DNA from: DATFYM01 sp035315065
GTDB lineage: Bacteria > Acidobacteriota > Terriglobia > UBA7540
DNA length: 6,048 nucleotides
NCBI GenBank assembly: GCA_035315065.1
Contig: DATFYM010000163.1
Coordinates: 1 to 6,048 of the forward strand
Direction: 5' to 3'
Positions within the stretch are counted from its first letter, which is position 1; every line of letters starts with the position of its first letter. Position numbers and translations under genes: made by a program. A model generated the notes under the pieces. That model was not told the DNA's origin. It did not search any database and worked only from the letters and a program-made list of their open reading frames with translations. Positions 1-6,048 of this stretch are shown in pieces.

Positions 1-2182
<2,182 letters not shown>

Positions 2183-2209
2183 ATAAAATCTGCTCAACAC
2201 ACCGCCTGA

Positions 2210-2294
2210 GCCGTCAGCTCTCAGCATTCAGCCCTCAGCGAAAAAGCCTCCTTTCGAGGCTCTTGCTGACTGCTGATAGCTGATGGCTGATAGC
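2210..2294 (-). repeat. heptad (TCAGCNN) inverted repeat in the 23S leader
   Basis: The left arm at 2210-2239 reads TCAGC followed by two variable bases, four times in succession. The right arm at 2265-2294 is the complementary GCTGANN series. The arms pair at 22 of 30 positions, and all eight mismatches fall in the two variable positions of each 7-nt unit. Between the arms sits a perfect 6-bp hairpin (2245-2261). In the pre-23S RNA this would make a long regularly bulged stem ending 28 nt before the mature 5' end, possibly near or within a processing stem. Confidence 0.8.
2241..2261 (-). terminator. intrinsic-terminator-like hairpin inside the 23S leader
   Basis: On the minus strand AGCCTC, loop GAAAG and GAGGCT form a perfect 6-bp stem ending in a run of five T (2245-2241), one of which pairs in the stem. 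The shape fits a weak Rho-independent terminator. It lies between the boxA-like site and the 23S gene, so if it works it must be read through, which is what an antitermination complex would allow. The stem is short, and it may simply be the apex of the surrounding inverted repeat. Confidence 0.3.
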
Positions 2295-2327
2295 TCCGGT
2301 CTTGTGCAGATTCGCCTTCGTTGAATC

Positions 2328-2350
2328 CCGTCCGGATATCCGCCGGACGG
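2328..2350 (-). other. perfect 8-bp RNA hairpin downstream of boxA
   Basis: CCGTCCGG at one end and CCGGACGG at the other flank a 7-nt loop (CGGATAT on the minus strand). The stem is GC-rich and perfect and starts 28 nt after the boxA-like motif. A hairpin next to boxA recalls the boxB part of rRNA antitermination sites, although in E. coli boxB precedes boxA. It could equally be a processing signal. Confidence 0.45.
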
Positions 2351-2378
2351 AATGAGCACTTGTAGACGCCGCACTATC

Positions 2379-2392
2379 AGTTGTCAAAGAAC
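2379..2392 (-). promoter_or_regulatory. boxA-like rRNA antitermination site
   Basis: The minus strand reads GTTCTTTGACAACT, close to boxA motifs of bacterial rRNA spacers (TGCTCTTTAACA in E. coli; GTTCTTTGAAAACT-type in many others). It lies about 197 bases before the 23S 5' end, a usual position for the spacer boxA. BoxA RNA is bound by NusB-S10 and helps polymerase escape Rho and terminators. Its presence supports the leader being a genuine rRNA transcript. Confidence 0.6.
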
Positions 2393-2819
2393 GTTGAGTA
2401 CTGAAGACAGCCAACGCTGCTTTCAGCTTCCCCAACCCGAATGGCTAGTTCTCTTGGCCTTTCACGCTGGGTTTGATTCTCGCTCTACCTTCTACCATCC
2501 TCAGGTCGAAGGAGAGCGAACATCAAAACCAGCATTCGAACCACTGCCACTCGCGACGCAACCTGGCCGCAGAGACAAAAGCCCTCGCACTTGGGATTGC
2601 GCGGATTGTTTTGCTCTGAATCTCGAGAACTGAAACAGGCGGGAATTTCTCTTGCGGAGGACCCCCTTTGCTTCAATCCTCTAGTCGGAAGCCTTTATCG
2701 TATTGCCTCCTCTCCACCTTGCGCGGACGATGTGGACGCGCTGTTTTCGGCCACCGTTCAACCCAGCTTTGCCGGGGCCGAGCCCCCTGTGCGTCCCACC
2801 TTCGTGCCTGCAATCAAAG

Positions 2820-2880
2820 ATATTATTACAGCCAGATTACAAATGCAAGGGTTTTTTTTGGGGGTCGCAAAAATATTTTT
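2820..2880 (-). promoter_or_regulatory. probable rRNA promoter driving the 23S gene, with UP-like A/T tracts
   Basis: On the minus strand the -35 box TTGCAT (2848-2843) is followed after exactly 17 nt by the -10 box TAATAT (2825-2820), each with four of six matches to the sigma70 consensus. The start would be near 2813. Just upstream are an eight-A tract (2859-2852) and AAAAATATTTTT (2880-2869), placed like the UP element that binds the alpha C-terminal domain at strong rRNA promoters. The rest of the region is much richer in GC, so these A/T blocks stand out. Confidence 0.6.
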
Positions 2881-3114
2881 GGCCGCCTCGGAGCCATTGA
2901 CTGCAGGGCACTTATCCTCGCCCGCGCTCCACATTCTCGACCCTTGCGGCAAACAGCTCGTCCAATGATAGTAGAATCTATGCCCGTTGGAGCCACGAAA
3001 CACAACTCGGTTGTTGCTTACCACCCGCAATTCGCTTCGCTTGCCTTTTTGTCATGAGTCTGTGAAATCTGCGTAATCTGTGGATCCATTTCTTGTCTTC
3101 CAATCGCGGACACA
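2881..3114. other. intergenic spacer between the 23S promoter and the 3115-4569 gene
   Basis: No gene is supported here. The stretch contains a 9-bp triple repeat at 3059-3085 and a small inverted repeat near 3001-3015 (CAACTCGGTTG). No clear terminator with a T-run was found after the stop codon at 3115. Transcription of the upstream protein gene might therefore continue toward the 23S promoter, or end by a Rho-dependent route. Confidence 0.5.
3059..3085. repeat. three tandem 9-bp units (TCTGTGAAA type)
   Basis: The plus strand reads TCTGTGAAA, TCTGCGTAA, TCTGTGGAT in succession. Strings such as AATCTGCGTAATCTGTGG are familiar as dispersed intergenic repeats in several bacterial phyla; read in translation they give ITQIxQ-like peptides. 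It follows the 3' end of the gene at 3115-4569. Confidence 0.5.
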
Positions 3115-4569
3115 CTATTCCCTCGAACTGGGTCGAAGCCGCAGAAACACAACAACCCCAGCCGGGCGCGCGCCGTAAATCGGCCGCAACGAGGCGGGCA
3201 CCCCATACCAGGTCACCTGCCCGCCCGGCGCGACCGAGAGGTGCGGGATCACGTGAATGTCGCGATCGTAGCCCAGCGTGTAAGCCTGAACGCGGGCCAG
3301 GAAACGTTCCTCGAAACCGGGCGGTTCGGGGTTTCCGTCCAGCAGCAACTCGGTGGTCCTGTCCACATTCTCCACCCGCCCCCATACCGAATTCCGCTGG
3401 CGAAAGCGCAAGGTCGACTCGGCCAGGTAGCTGTTGTAGACCTCATGTTGAGGCAGGGTGAGGTTTCTGCCCCAGATCAAGCTCGAAGCCCAGTTGCCGT
3501 CGGCGAACGGCCGGTTATACATCAACGATGCGGTCATCCGCAGCACGTCTTCGCTGGGGTTCAGTTGCTCGGGACTCTTCAGCCGTCCGATGGAGTATTG
3601 GCCGCTCCAGTCGGGCCTGGGATTCACGGTGAGCCGCGTGGACCAGGAATCGATGCTGCCCGCGTCGATGTCCCAACGATTCTCGCCCGGCTCGCGGCCG
3701 TGAAACCCGGAGAACTCGATTCGCGCCGCCTTGTAGGTTAGCCCGGCGGTGAGCACGTCGTAGGAAATGTGGGTTGAGTCCTGAAGATGATGGCCGAGCG
3801 TAGCCAAAGGATCCTCAATGGCCGAGGCGCGATGTGGGTACGCCGTCGGGCCCATCGCCGGGTCGCCCACCGGCGCGGCGTAGAATGAAACCAGTGTATT
3901 CTCGCCCAGCCGCGCGTCGTATAGTGCCGCCACTTCCATGAAAAAATTGTGTGGATGCTGGCCGTCGACCAGCGGCCTTCCGTAGGCCGTCTCGCCTTGC
4001 TGGAAAAGCAAAGGGAAGTAACGGCCGGTGACGGTGGCAGGCTCCAGGCTGAGCATCGTCCGCAAGGTGAGGGTGCCGCGACCCAGGCGCCGCTGGGCCA
4101 TGGGCATGAACCAGTTCACCGAAAAAAGCTTGTCGTGACCGCGCGGGCCGGTTTGCTGGATGTCACTGAGAAACGCCACGCCGTGAAACATCAACGTCCA
4201 CGCGCCCTTGGTCGTCATCAACATTGGCGTTGGCGTCGAGTCGGGCTCGACCGATGTCCCCGAGGTGTCGTGGTTCTGGACTTGCTCCGCAAGCGAGGCG
4301 CCCGTCATTTGCATCGACATCGCGTGATGATCCATTCCCGCCATGTCTTGCATGTCGTGCTGCCCATCTGGGAGCGCGGGCGTCCCGCCCGCACTTTCGC
4401 GACTTTGGCTCCAACAAGGCCAATCCGACCGTGGACAGGCTCGGGTGGCGGAACAGAAGGGCGGGCGGGACGCCCGCGCTCCCAGCGTTTCCGGATGGGT
4501 TCCGAGGCAGGCCGATGCGAGGAGCGATCCGACAAATACCCCGATGAATTGATGCGCCCGCCCGCGCAT
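3115..4569 (-). CDS. exported probable outer-membrane protein with Met/His-rich N-terminal segment
   Basis: The product has 484 residues. The start is the ATG at 4569, because AGGAGG (4584-4579) sits 9 nt before it; an in-frame ATG at 4590 has no such site and its codons would overlap the AGGAGG. Residues 1-21 form a signal peptide (basic MRGR, hydrophobic FIGVFVGSLLASA, then Cys21). LLASAC is only a weak lipobox, so signal peptidase I cleavage is also possible. Residues 29-67 come from an inserted palindromic element. Residues 71-88 are rich in Met and His (HDMQDMAGMDHHAMSMQM), a pattern of copper- or silver-binding segments. Residues 110-480 show alternating hydrophobic and polar strands with many Tyr, Trp and Phe and a final strand GVVVFLRLRP, as in beta-barrel outer-membrane proteins. 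Motifs include GQHPHNFFMEVAALYD, GDPAMGPTAYPHRASA and GYDRDIHVIPH. I recall similar uncharacterised proteins in Acidobacteriota, often near metal-resistance genes; the function is unknown. It lies in the same direction as rpmB but 292 bp after it. Confidence 0.9.
   Translation of the reverse strand: MRGRAHQFIGVFVGSLLASACLGTHPETLGARASRPPFCSATRACPRSDWPCWSQSRESAGGTPALPDGQHDMQDMAGMDHHAMSMQMTGASLAEQVQNHDTSGTSVEPDSTPTPMLMTTKGAWTLMFHGVAFLSDIQQTGPRGHDKLFSVNWFMPMAQRRLGRGTLTLRTMLSLEPATVTGRYFPLLFQQGETAYGRPLVDGQHPHNFFMEVAALYDARLGENTLVSFYAAPVGDPAMGPTAYPHRASAIEDPLATLGHHLQDSTHISYDVLTAGLTYKAARIEFSGFHGREPGENRWDIDAGSIDSWSTRLTVNPRPDWSGQYSIGRLKSPEQLNPSEDVLRMTASLMYNRPFADGNWASSLIWGRNLTLPQHEVYNSYLAESTLRFRQRNSVWGRVENVDRTTELLLDGNPEPPGFEERFLARVQAYTLGYDRDIHVIPHLSVAPGGQVTWYGVPASLRPIYGARPAGVVVFLRLRPSSRE
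4368..4485. repeat. 118-bp palindromic element with perfect 25-bp inverted repeats, inside the CDS
   Basis: 4368-4392 and 4461-4485 are perfect 25-bp inverted repeats of very high GC (core GGGAGCGCGGGCGTCCCGCC), separated by 68 bases. On the coding strand of the host gene the element starts exactly at codon 29 (LGARASRP...) and ends in codon 68 (...SAGGTPALP). Peptides of this kind recur in predicted proteins of Verrucomicrobiota and relatives, from memory, which marks a dispersed REP/MITE-like element. The element is 39 codons plus one base, so the ancestral junction must have involved a small duplication or deletion to keep frame. No clear target duplication is visible. No transposase is in the window. 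Confidence 0.8.
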
Positions 4570-4584
4570 GGTTCGTTTCCTCCT
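4552..4584 (-). promoter_or_regulatory. ribosome-binding site and start-codon hairpin of the 3115-4569 gene
   Basis: AGGAGG at 4584-4579 lies 9 nt before the ATG at 4569 and decides the start. The start codon itself lies in a perfect 6-bp inverted repeat: ATGCGC (4569-4564), loop GGGCGG, GCGCAT (4557-4552). In mRNA this would bury the AUG in a small GC-rich stem, which could lower or tune translation. I see no convincing -35/-10 pair in the 4590-4690 region upstream. Confidence 0.6.
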
Positions 4585-4755
4585 CTTCATACGGTATGGC
4601 GAGATCAGCCGACGTTCCAGAAATTACGGGATATCAGATGCGGAGAAAGGGATTAGAGATGATAGAGCGTTCGCCACCGGCGTGAAGGGGCCGGGGGATG
4701 AAGTGCATCGGAGCGCTGAAGAAGCGGCCGGGGAAGCGGTTCACTCCCGGCAAGC

Positions 4756-4846
4756 GGGGTTCGGAATTCGAGCTTAGGGGTTCGCAAAACAAATCCCCGG
4801 ACCCCAATTTCCTTCTGCGAATCCCGGGCCCCGAATCCCGAACCCG
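4756..4846. repeat. heptad-phased imperfect inverted repeat downstream of rpmB
   Basis: The left arm (4756-4784) is built of 7-nt units GGGGTTC, GGAATTC, GAGCTTA, GGGGTTC. The right arm (4818-4846) is GAATCCC, GGGCCCC, GAATCCC, GAACCCG in the opposite sense. About 21 of 29 positions pair across a 33-nt loop. It begins 16 bases after the rpmB stop, where a 3' end stem would lie. There is no T-run, so it is better called a repeat element that might act in mRNA 3' processing or stability than an intrinsic terminator. The rest of the 4590-4861 spacer shows nothing I can identify. Confidence 0.7.
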
Positions 4847-4861
4847 TATGAAATGCAGCAC

Positions 4862-5071
4862 TCAGGCTTTGACGACGACCTTACCGGGTTTCACAACTTT
4901 GCCTGAGCGGATGCATGACGTGCACACCCGGATTGTCTTGTGAACGCCCTCCACCACCGCTTTCACCACGCGCAGGTTGGGGTTCCAACGGCGCCGGGTC
5001 ACGTTGTGCGCGTGGCTGATCCGATTTCCGTACCGCGGGCCTTTGCCGCAGATTTCACAGGCCTGAGCCAT
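4862..5071 (-). CDS. rpmB: 50S ribosomal protein bL28, zinc-binding form
   Basis: The product has 69 residues, the family's usual size being about 60-80. It is a structural protein of the large ribosomal subunit. The N-terminus MAQACEICGKGPRYGN and the following ISHAHNVTRRRWNPNLRVV are the signature of bL28. Cys5, Cys8, Cys50 and Cys53 form two CxxC pairs (CEIC, CTSC), so this is the zinc-containing version; many bacteria also keep a cysteine-free copy induced under zinc starvation. The C-terminus is a basic, valine-rich tail (KVVKPGKVVVKA). The ATG at 5071 is chosen because GAGGTG (5082-5077) lies 5 nt before it; the in-frame GTG at 5077 would overlap that site. It appears to be a single-gene unit with its own promoter; rpmG is not beside it. 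Confidence 0.96.
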   Translation of the reverse strand: MAQACEICGKGPRYGNRISHAHNVTRRRWNPNLRVVKAVVEGVHKTIRVCTSCIRSGKVVKPGKVVVKA

Positions 5072-5076
5072 AACCA

Positions 5077-5118
5077 CACCTCATTCCAATTCAAAATAGG
5101 CGATTGCTTATAATACCA
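5077..5118 (-). promoter_or_regulatory. extended -10 promoter and ribosome-binding site of rpmB
   Basis: On the minus strand TGG immediately followed by TATTAT (5118-5110) makes an extended -10 element with five of six matches in the hexamer. No good -35 is found at 16-18 nt, which is typical of extended -10 promoters. The start would be near 5103, giving a leader of about 32 nt that contains the GAGGTG ribosome-binding site at 5082-5077. Confidence 0.5.
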
Positions 5119-5303
5119 GAACCTTCCGTTCTTACCCACAATCATTTGCTCATCGGTTGCTCATCGCCCACACAGCCGCGCGCATTAAATCGCAGTGATG
5201 ATCGTAGCGACTCATCGTCTCGCCAGGTAACGATCGTGAAGCCTGGCTCACGTCGCGGTGGCCGCTTCCGTGCACCACCGGTCGGATGCGTAGCGCTCGG
5301 CGC

Positions 5304-5450
5304 TTAGTGAGATAGGGCCCGGTTGACCAGGTAGGGGCGTAAAGCCGCTTGAACCACTGCAGTTAGCGGAGGCGGTGCCTCCTGAGCCTTCACGTAGCCG
5401 TCCATGGCCTTCGCAATGTCATCAGGAATGTTTCCTGTGGCTCGCTTCAT
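5304..5450 (-). CDS. small ribbon-helix-helix (CopG/antitoxin-like) protein, no toxin partner seen
   Basis: The product has 48 residues: MKRATGNIPDDIAKAMDGYV, then KAQEAPPPLTAVVQAALRPY, then LVNRALSH. The pattern of a short beta strand, the P-D-D turn (IPDDIAKAMD), a first helix, a loop and a second helix ending in ALRPYL matches the ribbon-helix-helix DNA-binding fold of many type II antitoxins (typically xTVxLPDDLAxxLDxY...VxxALRxYL). Such proteins dimerise, bind their own promoter and neutralise a toxin, often a PIN-domain or RelE/MazF-type protein encoded next to them. Here the next 230 bases downstream hold no recognisable toxin and upstream is a divergent gene, so it is solitary or a remnant. 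The ATG at 5450 lies 6 nt after a -10 box, implying a leaderless mRNA. The basis is motif shape only. Confidence 0.6.
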   Translation of the reverse strand: MKRATGNIPDDIAKAMDGYVKAQEAPPPLTAVVQAALRPYLVNRALSH

Positions 5451-5456
5451 AACGAC

Positions 5457-5486
5457 AGTGTAGCACCATTTGGTGAACTTGGTGAA
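5457..5486 (-). promoter_or_regulatory. promoter and possible self-operator of the RHH gene
   Basis: On the minus strand TTCACC (5486-5481), an 18-nt spacer and TACACT (5462-5457) form a promoter with four of six matches in each box. Transcription would start at or next to the ATG at 5450, giving a leaderless message. The spacer contains an interrupted palindrome, CACCA-AA-TGGTG (5475-5464), and two direct copies of TTCACCAA just upstream. Both are of the size RHH dimers bind, so autorepression is a reasonable inference. Confidence 0.45.
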
Positions 5487-5565
5487 GTGAACCGAGCAGC
5501 CGAATGCCCCCTCCCGGCATGGCGCGCCAAGCGCCTGAACGCCAGGATCGTCAGCCCCGTGAAGC

Positions 5566-5587
5566 GCACTTGACCGAAGTCAAGTGC
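5566..5587. other. perfect 9-bp hairpin with cUUCGg loop on the minus strand
   Basis: GCACTTGAC and GTCAAGTGC flank a 4-nt loop. Read on the minus strand the loop is TTCG closed by C-G, the exceptionally stable UUCG tetraloop. On the plus strand it is followed at once by a second small hairpin (GCCGC, GGAC, GCGGC, 5586-5599). There is no T-run on either side. It lies in the divergent region between the RHH gene and the GH31-like gene; its role is unknown. Confidence 0.5.
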
Positions 5588-5654
5588 CGCGGACGCGGCA
5601 AGGGGGAGAAAGCAAGGGGCTGAGAGTTCGTTACCGTAAGAAACCGTAACATAC

Positions 5655-5683
5655 TTGACCTAGGCCCCTCGAAATCTGATATC
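5655..5683 (+). promoter_or_regulatory. candidate promoter of the GH31-like gene
   Basis: TTGACC (5655-5660, five of six to consensus) is followed after 17 nt by GATATC (5678-5683), a poor -10 with three matches. A start near 5690 would leave a leader of about 38 nt with AGGAGG at 5716-5721. Confidence 0.35.
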
Positions 5684-5727
5684 TGTACCAATGGCCGGAT
5701 CGAGTTTGGCGGCGCAGGAGGGTTCTG

Positions 5728-6048
5728 ATGCGTAGTTTCTTGACAATATTATTGACCGCGGTGCTTTCGCACGGCGCAACCGCTCATGCCGAGGAGCCGC
5801 GAGCGTCTTGGAGTGCGGCAGCTTGCTGCCGCTTTCTCGCCGAGGCACCAACAAACGGCGCGGGGCCTAAAGCAGACTTCTGGACTGGAAAGCGGCAGCA
5901 AGCTGCCACACTCCAAGACGGGCTGGTTTTGAGCCGCGATGGCAGCACGGTCGTTCTCGAGCCGTACGCTCCCAACATCATCCGCGTCAGCCTCAGCTTG
6001 TCCAAGGAGCAGGCCACCGCGCCTCCGGGTTATGGCTTCATCGCCGCT
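5728..6048 (+). CDS. exported protein, N-terminal fragment; probable glycoside hydrolase family 31
   Basis: There are 107 codons from ATG to the window edge, with no stop. AGGAGG (5716-5721) lies 6 nt before the ATG. Residues 1-21 are a Sec signal peptide (MRSFLTILLTAVLSHGATAHA) with an AHA cleavage site. Residues 27-64 derive from an inserted 111-bp palindromic element. From residue 65 the sequence GLVLSRDGSTVVLEPYAPNI, then IRVSLSLSKEQ and APPGYGFIAA, resembles the start of the N-terminal beta-sandwich of secreted GH31 enzymes (alpha-xylosidase or alpha-glucosidase type) from soil bacteria, as I remember them. The catalytic barrel and its two Asp residues are beyond the edge, so substrate cannot be stated. 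Periplasmic or secreted location is inferred from the signal peptide. Another carbohydrate-active or mutarotase-like sandwich protein remains possible. Confidence 0.75.
   Translation, partial: MRSFLTILLTAVLSHGATAHAEEPRASWSAAACCRFLAEAPTNGAGPKADFWTGKRQQAATLQDGLVLSRDGSTVVLEPYAPNIIRVSLSLSKEQATAPPGYGFIAA
5807..5917. repeat. 111-bp palindromic element inserted in frame after a signal peptide
   Basis: 5807-5836 and 5888-5917 are 30-bp inverted repeats that match at 29 of 30 positions (core GGCAGCTTGCTGCCGCTTTC; the single difference is C versus T near the outer end). They surround 51 bases. The total of 111 bp equals 37 codons, so the host frame is kept, adding residues 27-64 (SWSAAACCRF...GKRQQAATLQ). 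Such peptides look like those of dispersed palindromes in Verrucomicrobiota-like genomes. The sequence is unrelated to the element at 4368-4485, though the architecture is the same. No target duplication is evident. Confidence 0.8.

Larger units (their letters stand above)
2183..2812 (-). other. transcribed leader of the solitary 23S rRNA gene (no 16S, no tRNA)
   Basis: About 630 bases lie between the predicted start of transcription near 2813 and the 23S 5' end. I find no protein-coding gene here: the open frames on both strands overlap one another and have no convincing ribosome-binding sites or recognisable products. I also find no tRNA and no 16S 3' end (no GGATCACCTCCTTTCT-like block). 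What the stretch holds is a GC hairpin close to the start (GGGGC, 3-nt loop, GCCCC at 2774-2786), a boxA-like site (2379-2392), an 8-bp hairpin (2328-2350) and a large heptad-phased inverted repeat (2210-2294). The layout resembles a 16S-23S spacer whose 16S half is missing. RNase III processing stems cannot be judged because the 23S 3' flank is outside the window. Confidence 0.6.

Noticed and set aside
2526..2566. Possible tRNA on the minus strand (GTGGTTCGAATGC resembles a T-loop)
   Set aside because: The required G53-C61 pair is absent and no matching acceptor, D or anticodon arms can be drawn.
2352..3057. Overlapping open frames of 60-130 residues on both strands of the 23S leader and promoter region
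   Set aside because: They overlap one another in several frames, lack good ribosome-binding sites and would run over the promoter and boxA; no recognisable domains.
4570..4590. Upstream ATG (MKRRKRT) as start of the exported protein
   Set aside because: Its codons are the ribosome-binding site of the ATG at 4569 and it has no such site of its own.
3949..4656. 235-residue plus-strand open frame
   Set aside because: It is antisense to the well-supported exported protein gene, is rich in Arg/His/Gly from GC-rich complement, and has no family resemblance.
5106..5303. Toxin gene or remnant after the RHH gene
   Set aside because: The frame following the RHH stop gives no start codon with a ribosome-binding site and no PIN, RelE or MazF motif.
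5104..5307. 67-residue plus-strand open frame
   Set aside because: It would overlap the rpmB promoter and the end of the RHH gene, has no ribosome-binding site, and its product is not recognisable.
5519..5623. 34-residue plus-strand frame starting MARQAPERQ
   Set aside because: It is short and charged, overlaps the UUCG hairpin and has no clear ribosome-binding site; chance cannot be excluded.

Overview
The window is a GC-rich stretch of bacterial chromosome. Most of it reads on the minus strand. From right to left on the map, in transcription order, it holds a solitary ribbon-helix-helix (antitoxin-like) gene, rpmB (bL28), a 484-residue exported probable outer-membrane protein, and a 23S rRNA gene cut by the left edge of the window. 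One gene runs the other way at the right edge: the start of an exported protein that looks like the N-terminus of a family 31 glycoside hydrolase. The 23S sequence, the zinc-type bL28, and dispersed palindromic repeats encoding peptides of the 'GARASRP / AGGTPALP' and 'SAAACCRF / KRQQAA' kind suggest a Verrucomicrobiota- or Acidobacteriota-like bacterium. That placement comes from memory of such repeats and proteins, not from a search.

Region by region. 1-2182 is the 5' two-thirds or so of 23S rRNA (minus strand). 2183-2812 is its leader, with a boxA-like antitermination signal, several hairpins and a heptad-phased inverted repeat, but no tRNA and no 16S. 2820-2880 holds a good sigma70-type promoter with an A/T-rich UP-like region. 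2881-3114 is spacer with a 9-bp triple repeat. 3115-4569 encodes the outer-membrane-type protein. 4590-4861 is spacer with another heptad-phased inverted repeat. 4862-5071 is rpmB. 5072-5303 is spacer with an extended -10 promoter. 5304-5450 is the small RHH gene on an apparently leaderless transcript. 5451-5727 is the divergent intergenic region. 5728-6048 is the GH31-like gene, running off the right edge.

Two themes stand out. First, the 23S gene is not preceded by 16S: within at least 3.8 kb upstream there are only protein genes, and the 23S has its own promoter, so the rRNA genes appear unlinked here. Second, the region is full of short palindromic repeats of two designs. One design is long hairpins built from 7-nt units, in the mature 23S, in its leader and downstream of rpmB. 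The other is about 110-120 bp elements bounded by near-perfect 25-30 bp inverted repeats. Two of the latter, with unrelated sequences, lie inside two unrelated exported-protein genes, each just after the signal-peptide code, and each leaves the reading frame open. This resembles the in-frame palindromic elements known from Rickettsia and is the most interesting feature of the window.
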